From NCBI GenBank assembly GCA_945878065.1, contig CAMDXA010000013.1:1-55734 (forward strand): DNA of 55,734 nt, read 5' to 3'. Below are positions 17,655 through 28,405 of this stretch, piece after piece. Numbering within the stretch: position 1 is the first letter of the stretch; every line of letters starts with the position of its first letter. Below the pieces are notes generated by a model. That model was given only the letters and a program-made list of their open reading frames with translations, was not told the DNA's origin and ran no database searches. A program made the translations under genes and the position numbers. This DNA comes from Bordetella parapertussis (lineage in GTDB: Bacteria; Pseudomonadota; Gammaproteobacteria; Burkholderiales; Burkholderiaceae_C).

Positions 17655-19082
17655 ATGAGCAAAACATTTGATGTCATCGTCATCGGTGCCGGTCCCGGCG
17701 GCTATATCGCTGCGATTCGCGCCGCCCAACTCGGTATGAATGTCGCCTGTATCGATGAATGGCAAAACGCCAGTGGCGGCCCAGCCCCCGGCGGCACCTG
17801 CACCAACGTAGGCTGTATTCCTTCCAAAGCCTTGTTGCAATCGTCCGAACATTTCGAGCAGGCCAATCACCATTTCGCCGAGCACGGCATCAGCGCCACC
17901 GGCGTCAAAATGGACGTGGCCAAAATGCTCGCTCGCAAAGACACCGTGGTCAAACAAAACAACGATGGCATTTTGTATTTGTTCAAGAAAAACAAGGTCA
18001 CGTTTTTCCACGGACGTGGCAGTTTTGCCAGCAAGTCCGAAGCCGGTTATGAGATCAAGTTGTCTGGCAAAACGGAAGAATCATTGACCGCCAAGCAGGT
18101 CATTGTGGCTACCGGTTCCAGCGCACGCGCATTGCCAGGTGTGCCTTTCGATGAAGAAAACATCCTCTCCAATGACGGTGCGTTGCGCGTCGGTGCAGTG
18201 CCGAAAAAACTGGCTTTGATTGGTTCAGGTGTCATTGGCTTAGAGATGGGTTCGGTCTGGCGACGACTGGGCGCAGAAGTCACCATTTTGGAAGGTCTGC
18301 CCACTTTCCTGGGCGCGGTGGATGAGCAAATCGCCAAAGAAGCCAAAAAGATTTTCGACAAGCAAGGTTTGAATATCCAACTCGGCGTCAAAGTTGGCGA
18401 CATCAAGAGCAACACAAAAGGTGTCAGCGTGAGCTACACCAATGCCAAAGGCGAAGCGCAAACACTGGACGTGGATAAGCTGATCATCAGCATCGGCAGG
18501 GTGCCCAACACCACCGGCTTGAATGTCGAAGCGGTGGGTTTGAAACTCGACGAGCGCGGTGCGATTGTGGTGGACGCCGATTGCAAAACCGCTTTGCCCG
18601 GTGTGTGGGCCGTGGGTGACGTGGTGCGTGGCCCCATGCTCGCGCACAAGGCTGAAGAAGAGGGCGTGGCTGTGGCCGAGCGCATCGCCGGTCAACATGG
18701 CCATGTGGATTTCAACTTGGTGCCATGGGTGATTTACACCAGCCCGGAAATCGCCTGGGTCGGACGCACGGAGCAGCAACTCAAGGCCGACGGCGTGGCC
18801 TACAAATCCGGCACGTTCCCGTTTTTAGCCAATGGTCGGGCCCGCGCTTTGGGCGACACCACCGGCATGGTGAAGATGCTGGCGGACGCGAAAACAGATG
18901 AAATTTTGGGCGTTCACATCATCGGTCCGCAAGCCAGTGAATTGATTTCTGAAGCAACTGTCGCCATGGCATTCAAAGCCAGCGCCGAAGACATTGCGCG
19001 TATTTGCCATGCACATCCTTCATTGAGTGAGTCCACCAAAGAGGCGGCACTGGCGGTTGACAAAAGAACCTTAAATTTTTAA
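17655..19082 (+). CDS. lpdA: Dihydrolipoyl dehydrogenase (E3)
   Basis: The 475-residue flavoprotein reoxidises the lipoyl groups of E2 with NAD. It has the FAD-binding GAGPGGY near the N-terminus, the redox disulfide C49/C54 in [13 protein letters not shown], and the NAD-binding [17 protein letters not shown]. The C-terminal pair H454/E459 (HAHPSLSE) completes the active site across the dimer. It directly follows sucB and supplies E3 to the 2-oxoglutarate dehydrogenase complex. It may also serve the acetoin/pyruvate-type dehydrogenase encoded at the right end of the window. Confidence 0.97.
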   Translation: MSKTFDVIVIGAGPGGYIAAIRAAQLGMNVACIDEWQNASGGPAPGGTCTNVGCIPSKALLQSSEHFEQANHHFAEHGISATGVKMDVAKMLARKDTVVKQNNDGILYLFKKNKVTFFHGRGSFASKSEAGYEIKLSGKTEESLTAKQVIVATGSSARALPGVPFDEENILSNDGALRVGAVPKKLALIGSGVIGLEMGSVWRRLGAEVTILEGLPTFLGAVDEQIAKEAKKIFDKQGLNIQLGVKVGDIKSNTKGVSVSYTNAKGEAQTLDVDKLIISIGRVPNTTGLNVEAVGLKLDERGAIVVDADCKTALPGVWAVGDVVRGPMLAHKAEEEGVAVAERIAGQHGHVDFNLVPWVIYTSPEIAWVGRTEQQLKADGVAYKSGTFPFLANGRARALGDTTGMVKMLADAKTDEILGVHIIGPQASELISEATVAMAFKASAEDIARICHAHPSLSESTKEAALAVDKRTLNF

Positions 19083-19109
19083 GCCTTGCTATCGATGTAA
19101 CTTGAGTGA

Positions 19110-20462
19110 ATGACCATGTCTTTGCGCCAAGCCCCGCAAGCGGCCCAAACCATTTCGGCCGAACAAGCTGCTGCCCTGGTCAAGTCCGGCATGTGGATCG
19201 ACTATGGTGCCACCCTGTGCCAACCCGATGTGTTCGACCAAGCGCTGGCATTGCGCAAAGAAGAATTGCAGGACGTGAAGTTCCGCTCCTGCATCACCAT
19301 GCGTCCGCGTGCGGTGCTGGACCAGGACCCCGAGGGCAAACACTTTCATTTGTTCAGCATGCATTTCTCCGGCTACGACCGCAAAATGCACGATGCCGGT
19401 CGCGTCCATTACTTGCCGGTGAATCTGGGCGAGATTCCCGACTACTACCAACGTTTCATTCCACCCGTGGATATCGTGGTGCTGAAAACCTGCCGCATGG
19501 ATGAAAACGGTTATTTCAATTTTAGCGCTGCCAATTTGTGGCACCGCGACATCATCGAGCGCGCACGTGTGGTGATGGTGGAAATCACCGACGGCCTGCC
19601 TTATGTGTTTGGCGTCAACAACGGGGTACACATCAGCGAAGTCGACTACATCATTGAAGGCGATAACCAGCCCGCGCCTGTGTTGCCCAATCCGCCGGCG
19701 TCAGACGTGGATATAGCCGTTGGCAAATTGATCGCCGCCGAAATTGAAGACGGCTCGTGTTTGCAAATCGGCATCGGTGGCATGCCGAACGCCGTGTGTG
19801 AACAGCTGCTGCACAGCAATGCCAAAGACTTGGGCGTGCATTCTGAAATGCTCACCGAAGGCATGATGGCGCTTTACCGCGCCGGGAAAATCACCAATGC
19901 CCGCAAGCAACTGCACACCGGGAAAATGGCGTTTTCATTCGGATTGGGTTCGCAGGCTTACTACGACAGCTTGCACCGCAACCCCGACATGGCTTGCCTG
20001 CCGGTCGCTGACACCAACTTGCCGCATGTCATCATGCGCAACCACCGCGTAGTCGCCATCAACAACACCACGCAAATGGATTTGCAAGGCCAGGCCGCAT
20101 CCGAGTCGGATGGTTTTCGCCACATCAGCGGCACTGGTGGCCAATTGCAGTTTGTGCGCGGTGCGTATGCGTCTGAAGGCGGCAAGTCGTTCATGTGCTT
20201 ATCGTCTACCTTTGAAAAACGCGGTGAGCGCAAAAGCCGTATCGCTTTGTCTCTCACGCCGGGCAATATGGTGACCACACCGCGCACCGACATGATGTAT
20301 GTGGTGACCGAATACGGCATCGTCAATCTCAAAGGAAAGTCTGTGCCCGAACGCGCACTGGCGTTGATATCCATTGCCCATCCGGATTTTCGTGAATCCT
20401 TGATGCGTGAGGCTTATGCGCACCGATTGATTCCCCATGGCGTTAGCTTCGTTCGCCACTGA
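19110..20462 (+). CDS. Acetyl-CoA hydrolase/transferase family protein
   Basis: The 450-residue protein belongs to the family of acetyl-CoA hydrolases, butyryl-CoA:acetate CoA-transferases and 4-hydroxybutyrate CoA-transferases. It has GIGGMPNAVCEQL and HSEMLTEGMMALYRAGKI, whose glutamate is the likely acyl-CoA-binding nucleophile. GTGGQLQFVRGAYASEGGKSFMCL and the C-terminal DFRESLMREAYAHRLIP are also typical. It follows lpdA by 27 bases. It may move CoA between acetate, propionate or succinate, linking with PrpE and SucAB, but the donor and acceptor are not known. An ATG six bases downstream (19116) is an alternative start. Confidence 0.85.
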   Translation: MTMSLRQAPQAAQTISAEQAAALVKSGMWIDYGATLCQPDVFDQALALRKEELQDVKFRSCITMRPRAVLDQDPEGKHFHLFSMHFSGYDRKMHDAGRVHYLPVNLGEIPDYYQRFIPPVDIVVLKTCRMDENGYFNFSAANLWHRDIIERARVVMVEITDGLPYVFGVNNGVHISEVDYIIEGDNQPAPVLPNPPASDVDIAVGKLIAAEIEDGSCLQIGIGGMPNAVCEQLLHSNAKDLGVHSEMLTEGMMALYRAGKITNARKQLHTGKMAFSFGLGSQAYYDSLHRNPDMACLPVADTNLPHVIMRNHRVVAINNTTQMDLQGQAASESDGFRHISGTGGQLQFVRGAYASEGGKSFMCLSSTFEKRGERKSRIALSLTPGNMVTTPRTDMMYVVTEYGIVNLKGKSVPERALALISIAHPDFRESLMREAYAHRLIPHGVSFVRH

Positions 20463-20511
20463 ATCGTTTTTCTCACCCACCGCAGCACCCACTTAAATAG
20501 CCAGCCCAGCC

Positions 20512-21609
20512 ATGTCAGTCGCCGATATTTACCAGCAAGAACTGAAAACCCGCGGCTACACGGCTGATCCCGCGCAACTGCGCGCGGTGCAAGCCCTAGA
20601 CCTTTGTGCGAGCGAGTGGACGCACTACAAACACAAACGCGGCAATTCTTTGAAAAAGCTGATCAATCACCCTGACATTCCCAAAGGCGTGTATTTGTAT
20701 GGCGGCGTCGGGCGCGGCAAAAGTTTTTTGATGGATTGTTTTTTCAACGCTGTGCCGATCGAGCGCAAAACGCGTTTGCATTTCCACGAATTCATGCGCG
20801 AAGTGCACCGCGAGTTGCGTGACTTGCAAGGCACGGTCAACCCGCTGGATGTACTTGGTGTTCGCATGGCCAAGCGCTTTAAGTTGATTTGTTTTGACGA
20901 ATTCCATATCGCTGACATCACAGATGCCATGATTCTTCACCGATTGCTCATGGCCATGCAGCACAACGATATTGGCTTTGTCACCACATCCAATTTCAAG
21001 CCCGATGAGTTGTACCCGGATGGTTTGCACCGCGAGCGGTTGCTGCCCGCCATTGACTTGCTCAATGCCACCATGGAAGTGGTCAATGTGGACAATGGCA
21101 CCGATTACAGAGGGCGCATGCTTGAGCAGGCGCAGCTTTATCTGACGCCTTGTGACACCCATACCGAAGCCCTGATGCACCAGACCTTTGACCGGTTGGC
21201 TGAAACGCCCGACCAAGACGGGCTGCTGATGATCGAGGAGCGCAAGCTGTGGGCCAAACGCCGTGCCGGTGGCATGGTCTGGTTTGATTTCAAGGTGCTG
21301 TGCGGTGGGCCCCGCTCACAAAACGATTTTTTAGAAATTGCCAGTCAGTTTCACACGGTGTTTCTGAGCGGTGTGCCGAAAATGGAAGTTCGCATGTCGT
21401 CCGAAGCCCGGCGCTTCACTTGGTTGATAGACGTGTTGTACGACCGCCGCGTTAAATTGGTCATACAAGCCGATGTCGAGCCCGAGGATTTATACACAGA
21501 AGGACCGATGTCACATGAGTTTCCAAGAACCGCTTCCCGGTTGCGTGAAATGCAATCTGGGGCATTTTTGACCTTGGGTCGCAGACTGGTGGATACTTCA
21601 CTCACATGA
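20512..21609 (+). CDS. zapE: Cell division protein ZapE (AFG1-like ATPase)
   Basis: The 365-residue P-loop ATPase has Walker A GGVGRGKS (residues 64-71) and Walker B LICFDEFHIADI. The family signatures LHFHEFMREVHREL and FVTTSNFKPDELYPDGL(H)R are present. ZapE associates with the constricting FtsZ ring. Its position just after the 2-oxoglutarate dehydrogenase operon is common in Burkholderiales. The stop codon overlaps the next ATG by four bases, so translation is probably coupled. Confidence 0.93.
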   Translation: MSVADIYQQELKTRGYTADPAQLRAVQALDLCASEWTHYKHKRGNSLKKLINHPDIPKGVYLYGGVGRGKSFLMDCFFNAVPIERKTRLHFHEFMREVHRELRDLQGTVNPLDVLGVRMAKRFKLICFDEFHIADITDAMILHRLLMAMQHNDIGFVTTSNFKPDELYPDGLHRERLLPAIDLLNATMEVVNVDNGTDYRGRMLEQAQLYLTPCDTHTEALMHQTFDRLAETPDQDGLLMIEERKLWAKRRAGGMVWFDFKVLCGGPRSQNDFLEIASQFHTVFLSGVPKMEVRMSSEARRFTWLIDVLYDRRVKLVIQADVEPEDLYTEGPMSHEFPRTASRLREMQSGAFLTLGRRLVDTSLT

Positions 21610-22301
21610 AATACTTTCTCTATCTGTTGTTGGGGTGTGTTTTGCAGTTGGCGGGCAATGCGTCCGCGCAATCTACTGCGCCCCTTGGTGCCACGCCAGC
21701 CAGTGCCGACTTGTTGCAAGGACTTGACCTGGAGGCAGAGCGAAAACGCATTCGCGCAGAGCGCGCTGCGGCAGACGCTCAATACAAAGCGGCTCTCAAG
21801 TTGTGCTACCAAAAATTTGCAGTCAATAGTTGCAAGCAAGACGCTTTAGACGAGAAAATCAAACGCGATAACCAATTGCGCAGCCAAGAAACCATCCTCA
21901 ATAACGCGCTCAGAAAGCAACGGGGTGACAAGGCTTTGTTGCGCTTGGAAGACAAGCAAAGTCAGGAAAAACAACTGCGGGATGAAGAAGATCGCATGGA
22001 GCAACGCAATGTTCACCTCGATAAATTGCAAGAGAACATTGAAAAAAATGAAAAACACTTAGACAAGCAACTCGAAAGTGAAGCCAACCAAGAAAAATAC
22101 CAACAGCGATTGCAAGAACTGCAAGAGCGCCGGCGCAAGCACGAAGAAAAAGCAGCGCAATCCGCCCAAAAGCGGGCTGAACTTCTGCGCAAACAAGAAG
22201 AAGCCGACAAGCATAGAAAAAATGTCGAAAAAGACGCAGCCGAACGAAACCCCAATGTGCAAGCCCTGCCCACCCCTCAGCCTGCGGACATACCGCGGTG
22301 A
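21606..22301 (+). CDS. Exported, highly charged coiled-coil protein of unknown function
   Basis: I do not recognise a domain. The 231-residue protein has a signal peptide (MKYFLYLLLGCVLQLAGNASA) and then a continuous, very Lys/Glu/Arg/Gln-rich region from about residue 40 to 215. It shows long heptad-like stretches (RDEEDRMEQRNVHLDKLQENIEK region, KRAELLRKQEEADKHRK) typical of long coiled coils. The C-terminus is Pro-rich. Two cysteines (LCYQKF and NSCKQD) may pair in the periplasm. It overlaps zapE by four bases and precedes the helicase gene by 12. Confidence 0.65.
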   Translation: MKYFLYLLLGCVLQLAGNASAQSTAPLGATPASADLLQGLDLEAERKRIRAERAAADAQYKAALKLCYQKFAVNSCKQDALDEKIKRDNQLRSQETILNNALRKQRGDKALLRLEDKQSQEKQLRDEEDRMEQRNVHLDKLQENIEKNEKHLDKQLESEANQEKYQQRLQELQERRRKHEEKAAQSAQKRAELLRKQEEADKHRKNVEKDAAERNPNVQALPTPQPADIPR

Positions 22302-22313
22302 CCAGGAGTTGGT

Positions 22314-24335
22314 TTGACTGAACGTCTGAGCGATGTGGTGCGCGAAATGTTCACACCACACGGTCCACTGGCCAGAGCCACCGCTTTTTTTCAGCCTCGC
22401 CAAGGTCAAACCGACATGGCGTTGGCCGTGGCAGACACGCTCGAAAAGGGTGGTTCCCTGGTGGTCGAGGCAGGCACTGGCGTGGGCAAAACTTTTGCTT
22501 ATTTGGTGCCAGCACTTTTGAGCGCAGAGCGAGTGCTGTTATCGACCGCGACCAAAACATTGCAAGACCAATTGTTCTCGCGCGATATTCCCGACGTTAT
22601 CAAAGCGCTGGGCCTGCCATTGAAATTGGCCATGCTCAAAGGCCGAGGCAGTTATCTGTGCCAGCAACGCCTAGAACTGGCGTTGACATCTGCCACGTTG
22701 CCAGACCGGCACGCGGTCAAAACCTTGGCGGTGGTGCAGCAATGGGCCAGAACAACCAGCAGCGGCGATTTGGCAGAAGTGCCCAGTTTGGATGAGCAGT
22801 CAGCGCTTATTCCCCTGATCACTTCAAACCGCGACAACTGCTTGGGTTCACCCTGTCCGCATTGGCGTGATTGCCATGTCAATCACGCCCGGCGTGAAGC
22901 CATGGCCGCCGATGTGGTGGTGATCAACCACCATTTATTTTTTGCCGACATGGCGGTTCGCGAATCTGGCATGGCCGAGTTGTTGCCCACGGTGCGCGTG
23001 GTGATTTTTGACGAGGCCCACCAACTCAATGAAACAGGCATTCAGTTTTTAGGCAAACAACTCAGCACCAGCCAGTTGCTGGACCTCGCACGCGACACGC
23101 TGACTGCCGGTTTGCAATTGGCCCGCGGCTTGGTGGACTGGCAAGTGGTCACCGCAGCCTTTGAAAAATCCATACGCGATTGGCGCTTGGTGGTGGGCAA
23201 GCAACCCGCCAATGCCAAACTGCGCTGGAGCCAGGCGCAGCCACAAGACGTTGATGCCCATGACTGGCAACAGGCGTTGGCCGATGTGTCGCAGGCTGCC
23301 GCTGCTTTGCAAAATGCCTTGGACCGTGTGATGGACGCCGCGCCTGATTTCCAGCGTCTGCACGAACGCTTGAGCGATGTGCTGGGGTTGATCGATTACT
23401 TCTCCAACCCCTGCGCCTTGGGCAGTGTGCGTTGGTTGGATGTGGGCGCACAAATGCGCTGCATGGAGGCCCCCTTGGACATTGCCGATGTGGTGCAGTC
23501 CAAATTGTTAGACGCGCAGGTGATCACAGTGCCAGACGCTCAACAGCAGCCCACAGCGCTGCCGCGCAGTTGGATATTCACTTCTGCCACCCTGGGTTCA
23601 GAGCCAAAATTGCGTTGGTTCACCGAGCCTTGCGGCTTGCAAAATGCTCAGGTACTGCAAGTGCAAAGTCCGTTCGATTATGAAAATCAGGCATGGCTGT
23701 ATGTGCCTCGCGGCATGGTGTCACCCAAAGACCCGCAGCACAGCGAACAAGTGGCCTCGCTCAGTTGGCAAGTGGCATGTACCTTGGGCGGGCGCACATT
23801 GGTGCTGACCACGACCACACGCGCATTGCGTGCCATTGGCGATCAACTGATGGAGGCTGCGAAAGATAACAGTGAGTTGGACATACTGGTGCAAGGCCAG
23901 CACCCCAAGCGCGAATTGATGCAGCGTTTTCGTCAAGCTATTGAGCCCGGCGCCAAAGGCACGGTGCTGGTGGCCACTGCCAGTTTTTGGGAAGGCTTTG
24001 ATGTACCGGGCGATGCGCTTCAGGCCGTCATCATCGACAAATTGCCTTTTCCCCCGCCGAACGATCCCTTGGTCGAGGCGCGCAGCCAGCGCTTGGAGTC
24101 ACAAGGAAGAAGTTCCTTTAACGATTATTTTCTGCCCGAAGCCGGTGTGTCGCTCAAGCAGGGGGCAGGGCGTTTGATACGCCGCGAAACCGACCGAGGC
24201 GCCTTGGTGATTTGCGACAACCGCTTGGTCAACACACCGTACGGCCGACGCTTATTGGCGGTGTTGCCGCCGATGAAACGAGTGGATCAGTTTCTTGCTT
24301 TGCTCGACGCGTTAGCCGGCATCACCAAAACTTGA
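22314..24335 (+). CDS. DinG/YoaA-type ATP-dependent DNA helicase with iron-sulfur cluster
   Basis: The 673-residue protein is an XPD-like superfamily 2 helicase. Motif I is VEAGTGVGKTFAYLVP (K59), motif II VVIFDEAHQL, and the C-terminal motifs are ATASFWEGFDVPGDALQAVII and KQGAGRLIRRETDRGALVICDNR. Cysteines in SYLCQQRL and DNCLGSPCPHWRDC are placed to bind a 4Fe-4S cluster. Such enzymes unwind 5'-3' and act in DNA repair and replication restart. The start is probably TTG at 22314, preceded by AGGAG; no ATG lies near. Confidence 0.9.
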   Translation: MTERLSDVVREMFTPHGPLARATAFFQPRQGQTDMALAVADTLEKGGSLVVEAGTGVGKTFAYLVPALLSAERVLLSTATKTLQDQLFSRDIPDVIKALGLPLKLAMLKGRGSYLCQQRLELALTSATLPDRHAVKTLAVVQQWARTTSSGDLAEVPSLDEQSALIPLITSNRDNCLGSPCPHWRDCHVNHARREAMAADVVVINHHLFFADMAVRESGMAELLPTVRVVIFDEAHQLNETGIQFLGKQLSTSQLLDLARDTLTAGLQLARGLVDWQVVTAAFEKSIRDWRLVVGKQPANAKLRWSQAQPQDVDAHDWQQALADVSQAAAALQNALDRVMDAAPDFQRLHERLSDVLGLIDYFSNPCALGSVRWLDVGAQMRCMEAPLDIADVVQSKLLDAQVITVPDAQQQPTALPRSWIFTSATLGSEPKLRWFTEPCGLQNAQVLQVQSPFDYENQAWLYVPRGMVSPKDPQHSEQVASLSWQVACTLGGRTLVLTTTTRALRAIGDQLMEAAKDNSELDILVQGQHPKRELMQRFRQAIEPGAKGTVLVATASFWEGFDVPGDALQAVIIDKLPFPPPNDPLVEARSQRLESQGRSSFNDYFLPEAGVSLKQGAGRLIRRETDRGALVICDNRLVNTPYGRRLLAVLPPMKRVDQFLALLDALAGITKT

Positions 24336-25119
24336 ACCAGCTTTTCTTCGGGTCTTGCGCTTTGGCAGGTTGCGGGAAATACCGGCTTTCCGGAAATGAA
24401 GCTTTGAGCACCCGCTGCGTGTCGTCGCTCAATTGGGTTAAACCCAGCGCTTGGTAAGCGTCAATCAGGATGATCAGCGCGGTTTCAGCCGCCTCGCTGT
24501 TGGGGTAATCGTTCAAGGTGGCTTGGGCGCGGTTAACAGCTGCAACATAGGCGCCTTTGTTGTAGTAATGCCTGGCCACTTTGAGTTCGGATTTGGCCAG
24601 CAGGTTGACAATGTGTCGCATCCGCAAGGTGGCATCCGGTGAATATTTGGAATCTGGAAAACGTGTCACGAGTTCCTTGTAGGCTTCAAACGAATCGCGG
24701 GCTGCCAATTGGTCACGCTCGGCCAAGTCTTGTTTGAACCATTTGGACATCAGACCCAGGTCGTCGTTGAAATTGATGGTGCCTTTGAGGTAAAGCGCGT
24801 AGTCAAATGCCGGGTTGGCAGGATTGAGTTTCATGAACCGGTCGAGCGTCATGAGCGCAGCCACACGGTCACCGTTTTTGTACTGTGCGTAGGCTTTGTC
24901 CAACTGTGCCTGTTGAGCCAATGGTGTACCTGCTGCGCGGCCTTCCAGTTTGTCGAGCAAGACAATGGCTTTGTCGTAAATATTGCCCTTCATGATGTCC
25001 TTGGCTTCGGCATATATTTGCTCGGGGGACATCTTGGCGGTTGCGTCTTTCTCGTCCGTGGCGCATGCACCCAAGAGCAAAACCACCGCCACCATTGATA
25101 ATGAAAGAAATCTCTGCAC
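24322..25119 (-). CDS. bamD: Outer membrane protein assembly factor BamD
   Basis: The 265-residue lipoprotein has a signal with lipobox LGAC (lipidated C19), followed by tetratricopeptide-type repeats: EQIYAEAKDIMKGNIYDKAIVLLDKL, AQLDKAYAQYKNGDRVAALMTLDRFM, FEAYKELVTRFPDSKYSPDA. BamD is the essential lipoprotein of the BAM complex that inserts barrel proteins into the outer membrane. The gene overlaps the helicase gene by 14 bases at convergent 3' ends and is divergent from rluD, 39 bases away, an order common in proteobacteria. Confidence 0.95.
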   Translation of the reverse strand: MQRFLSLSMVAVVLLLGACATDEKDATAKMSPEQIYAEAKDIMKGNIYDKAIVLLDKLEGRAAGTPLAQQAQLDKAYAQYKNGDRVAALMTLDRFMKLNPANPAFDYALYLKGTINFNDDLGLMSKWFKQDLAERDQLAARDSFEAYKELVTRFPDSKYSPDATLRMRHIVNLLAKSELKVARHYYNKGAYVAAVNRAQATLNDYPNSEAAETALIILIDAYQALGLTQLSDDTQRVLKASFPESRYFPQPAKAQDPKKSWFKFW

Positions 25120-25158
25120 ATTAACCCTTCGAACTTTGAACTGACGCGATTATCAACG

Positions 25159-26238
25159 ATGCATCCTACTGAGCCAGCCCCGTCACCCTTGTTTACCGCC
25201 GAAGACCAGGTGATTGAAGAGTTGGACACCGAGATTGAAGAGCGACGACTGGAAATCCCCCCCCACTTGCACCGACAGCGTTTAGACCGCGCACTGGTTC
25301 AGTTGATGCCAGAATTTTCCCGTAACCACCTCAAGCATTTGATTGAGGACGGTTTTGTGCGTGCCGAGGCGCAGGCCCACGCAATTGGCAAAGTGGCGTA
25401 TTTGGTGAAAGCCGCTGAAATCATCACGGTTCGGTTACAGCCGACAGAAATGTCGCAAGCTTATGTCGCGCAGGCCATGCCGATTCATGTGGTTTATGAA
25501 GACGCGTATCTGCGCATCATCGACAAACCGGCCGGACTGGTGGTCCATCCAGCGCCCGGGAACTGGAGCGGAACCCTGCTCAACGGTTTGCTGGCCTTAG
25601 ACCCCGGGGCAGCACAGGTGCCGCGTGCTGGCATTGTTCACCGGTTGGACAAGGACACCAGCGGATTGATGGTGGTGGCGCGTACCCGGGCTTGCATGGA
25701 CGCCTTGGTGGCCATGATCGCGGCGCGTGACGTGCAACGAGAATATTTGGCCCTGAGCCAACGGCCGTGGCGCGGCGAATTGCACCGTGAGGTCGAGTTG
25801 CCTATCGGGCGCGATCCTCGTCAGCGTTTGCGCATGGCGGTGATCGATTTGGAGCGGCAGTCTGGCAAACACGCCCATACCTCTTTGCAATGCTTGGACA
25901 GCAACGACCAAGGCTGCTTGGTGCATTGCACCTTACACACTGGTCGAACCCACCAAATTCGGGTCCATATGTCGGCCATAGGATTGCCGTTGCTGGCCGA
26001 TGGTTTGTATGGCGGCGCTGGTTTTTTGCCCTTGGACAGACAAGCGTTGCATGCATTCAAGCTGGGCTTTATCCACCCATTTAGCCAACAGGAATTGCAA
26101 TTCAATTCGCCCTTGCCGCCGGATATTCTTCAGGCGCTAGACCGCATGGGCCTGCACAACCCCCCTCGGCTAGAATGGGATATTAATTTCCCCCGGATAC
26201 TTGATGATGAACACCCTGGATGCCAAGCGTGTCCTTGA
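25159..26238 (+). CDS. rluD: 23S rRNA pseudouridine synthase RluD
   Basis: The 359-residue protein has an N-terminal S4 RNA-binding domain ([30 protein letters not shown]) and a RluA-type catalytic domain. [15 protein letters not shown] contains the catalytic D164, and [20 protein letters not shown] is the conserved C-terminal motif. It converts uridines in helix 69 of 23S rRNA to pseudouridine. Divergent pairing with bamD supports the assignment. Its 3' end overlaps the scpB start. Confidence 0.93.
   Translation: MHPTEPAPSPLFTAEDQVIEELDTEIEERRLEIPPHLHRQRLDRALVQLMPEFSRNHLKHLIEDGFVRAEAQAHAIGKVAYLVKAAEIITVRLQPTEMSQAYVAQAMPIHVVYEDAYLRIIDKPAGLVVHPAPGNWSGTLLNGLLALDPGAAQVPRAGIVHRLDKDTSGLMVVARTRACMDALVAMIAARDVQREYLALSQRPWRGELHREVELPIGRDPRQRLRMAVIDLERQSGKHAHTSLQCLDSNDQGCLVHCTLHTGRTHQIRVHMSAIGLPLLADGLYGGAGFLPLDRQALHAFKLGFIHPFSQQELQFNSPLPPDILQALDRMGLHNPPRLEWDINFPRILDDEHPGCQACP
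26171..26176 (+). promoter_or_regulatory. Candidate -10 element before scpB
   Basis: TAGAAT lies within the last codons of rluD, 28 bases before the scpB start. The same hexamer occurs upstream of hisZ, guaB and the ParD-like gene. No clear -35 is seen. Confidence 0.3.
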
Positions 26239-26872
26239 GACGGCTTTGTTGTGCGCCTCCCAACCTTTGCAGGTGCGGGAATTGCGTCAACTTTTCCATG
26301 ACGAACTCGGCGCAGACACCCTCAAAACATTGCTTGAATCGCTGCAACTGGACTGGCAGCAACGCGGCTTAGAGTTGGTGAACGTGGCCAGTGGTTGGCG
26401 TATGCAAAGCCGCCCCGACATGCGCGATTTTCTTGACCGTTTGCACCCTGAAAAACCGCCCAAATACTCCCGCGCCGCCATGGAGACTTTGGCCATCATT
26501 GCCTACCGCCAGCCAGTGACCCGTGGTGACATGGAAGACATACGGGGCGTGACCGTCAATTCCCTGGTCATCAAGCAACTCGAAGACCGGGGCTGGGTGG
26601 AAGTGATCGGGCAGCGTGAAACCGTTGGTCGGCCTATGCTTTACGCCACCACCCGCCAGTTTTTAGACGACTTGGGCATTTCTTCGCTGGACCAACTTCC
26701 CCCCTTGGAGACACAGGGCGCCACCGAAGGCTTTTTTGAGCAACTCGCACACTCACCGCAAGACACTGACCCTTCCCAAATGGCCATGCCGCTTGATGTT
26801 GAAAGCAGCGAATTTGTTGCGCAAGAGACCTTGCCTGACACGGCCTCACCCGCGGCGGGTTCTCCTCTGTGA
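26204..26872 (+). CDS. scpB: Segregation and condensation protein B
   Basis: The 222-residue protein has the two winged-helix domains of Scp[28 protein letters not shown] at the start, and [30 protein letters not shown] with [25 protein letters not shown] later. ScpB joins SMC and ScpA in chromosome condensation. The acidic tail after about residue 165 is longer than in E. coli-type relatives. The ATG at 26204 is favoured by GGA six bases before it. The gene overlaps rluD by 35 bases and its stop overlaps the rluB GTG start by four. No scpA is seen here. Confidence 0.92.
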   Translation: MMNTLDAKRVLETALLCASQPLQVRELRQLFHDELGADTLKTLLESLQLDWQQRGLELVNVASGWRMQSRPDMRDFLDRLHPEKPPKYSRAAMETLAIIAYRQPVTRGDMEDIRGVTVNSLVIKQLEDRGWVEVIGQRETVGRPMLYATTRQFLDDLGISSLDQLPPLETQGATEGFFEQLAHSPQDTDPSQMAMPLDVESSEFVAQETLPDTASPAAGSPL

Positions 26873-27909
26873 CTAAACCCGGCATTCAATTTGACGAAAT
26901 CGTCTCCGGCGCCTACGACACCCAAGCCTCGAGCGATCCCTTAGCCCTTGCACCCAAGCGTGTGCTCAGCGCCCAACCGGAAACCCCGAAGTTACATAAA
27001 GTGCTGGCGCAATCCGGCATGGGTTCGCGCTTGGACATGGAGCAGCTCATTGCAGACGGCAAAGTGCTGGTCAACGACCAACCCGCCCATGTGGGCCAAC
27101 GCATTCAGTACGGCGACCGCATCAAAGTCAACGGCAAACCATTGTTTGTACGCATCGAGCCGCCGCCGCCGCGCGTGATCGCCTATCACAAGCCCGCCGG
27201 TGAAATCGTGAGCCGAGACGACCCGCAAAGCCGTCCCACGGTATTTCGCAAATTGCCGCGCTTGCAGACCGGCAAATGGCAGTCAGTGGGCCGTCTTGAC
27301 CTGAACACCGAAGGCTTGTTGTTGTTCACCAATTCGGGTGAGTTGGCCAATAAATTGATGCACCCGCGGTTTGGCTTGGAGCGCGAATACGCGGTGCGCG
27401 TATTAGGCCATCTGAGCAATATTGAAAAAGCCAAATTGCTCGAAGGCGTGCGACTCGAAGACGGTGACGCCCGTTTTGGCAGCTTGGAAGAAGGCGGAGG
27501 AGAGGGCGCCAATTGCTGGTACCGCGTCACCATCCAAGAAGGCAGAAACCGCGAAGTGCGCCGTATGTTTGAGGCGGTCGGTCATGCGGTCAGCCGCCTG
27601 ATCCGCATACGTTACGGAAAAATGCTTTTGCCGCGCGGGTTGAAGCGCGGCGAGTGCATGGAGCTTGACGGTGCGGACACCGAGCAATTGATTCGAAGCG
27701 CCGGTTTGGGCAGGGTTTCGGCGAAACCTGCAGGCGCTCGCCAATCCACCCCAGCGCCGTCGACGGCACGGAAAACCCGTTCAGCCAATCCGCTTGTGGC
27801 TCCCAAGCCCGAATTCATTGGTGCTGACAGCTTGTCGCGTCAGCGGCGCGACCAGAAATCGAAAGCCTCACGCACAAAGGCTTCACCGCGCAGGGCTAAA
27901 ATCATCTGA
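26869..27909 (+). CDS. rluB: 23S rRNA pseudouridine synthase RluB
   Basis: The 346-residue protein has an S4 domain ([29 protein letters not shown]) and a RsuA-type catalytic domain with [21 protein letters not shown] (catalytic D144) and [23 protein letters not shown]. The order scpB-rluB is widely conserved. It should modify a uridine near the peptidyl-transferase centre. The start is GTG within the GTGA overlap with scpB. A basic tail (about 70 residues, many Arg, Lys and Ser) may bind rRNA and is variable in the family. Confidence 0.92.
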   Translation: MTKPGIQFDEIVSGAYDTQASSDPLALAPKRVLSAQPETPKLHKVLAQSGMGSRLDMEQLIADGKVLVNDQPAHVGQRIQYGDRIKVNGKPLFVRIEPPPPRVIAYHKPAGEIVSRDDPQSRPTVFRKLPRLQTGKWQSVGRLDLNTEGLLLFTNSGELANKLMHPRFGLEREYAVRVLGHLSNIEKAKLLEGVRLEDGDARFGSLEEGGGEGANCWYRVTIQEGRNREVRRMFEAVGHAVSRLIRIRYGKMLLPRGLKRGECMELDGADTEQLIRSAGLGRVSAKPAGARQSTPAPSTARKTRSANPLVAPKPEFIGADSLSRQRRDQKSKASRTKASPRRAKII

Positions 27910-27957
27910 TATTGGTTATTCGCCATTATTTTTGTCAACTTTCTGGAAACTTTTCAC

Positions 27958-28383
27958 ATGGCTATTGAACGCACCCTCTCCATCATCAAACCAGACGCTG
28001 TGGCTAAAAACGTCATCGGCCAAATCTACAGCCGCTTCGAAGGCGCTGGCCTGAAAATCATCGCGTCGCGCATGGCCCACCTGAGCCGTGGCGAAGCCGA
28101 AGCCTTTTACGGCGTCCACAAAGCCCGTCCTTTTTTCAAAGACTTGGTCGACTTCATGGTCTCCGGCCCGGTGATGATTCAAGTACTCGAAGGCGAAAAC
28201 GCCATTTTGAAAAACCGTGACCTGATGGGCGCGACCGATCCCAAAAAAGCAGACAAAGGCACCATCCGCGCTGACTTCGCAGACAGCATCGATGCCAATG
28301 CGGTTCACGGATCTGATGGCGCAGACACTGCGGCGCAAGAAATTGCTTTTTTCTTTGCCGGCATGAACGTTTTTAACCGCTGA
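27958..28383 (+). CDS. ndk: Nucleoside diphosphate kinase
   Basis: The 141-residue protein starts [20 protein letters not shown] and contains the phosphorylated histidine H117 in [20 protein letters not shown]. It moves the gamma-phosphate from ATP to other nucleoside diphosphates. It begins the conserved ndk-rlmN-ispG-hisS segment. A TAAAAT at the end of rluB may be its -10 element. Confidence 0.97.
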   Translation: MAIERTLSIIKPDAVAKNVIGQIYSRFEGAGLKIIASRMAHLSRGEAEAFYGVHKARPFFKDLVDFMVSGPVMIQVLEGENAILKNRDLMGATDPKKADKGTIRADFADSIDANAVHGSDGADTAAQEIAFFFAGMNVFNR

Positions 28384-28405
28384 AAACGGCTCGCCCTGCC
28401 GCGCC

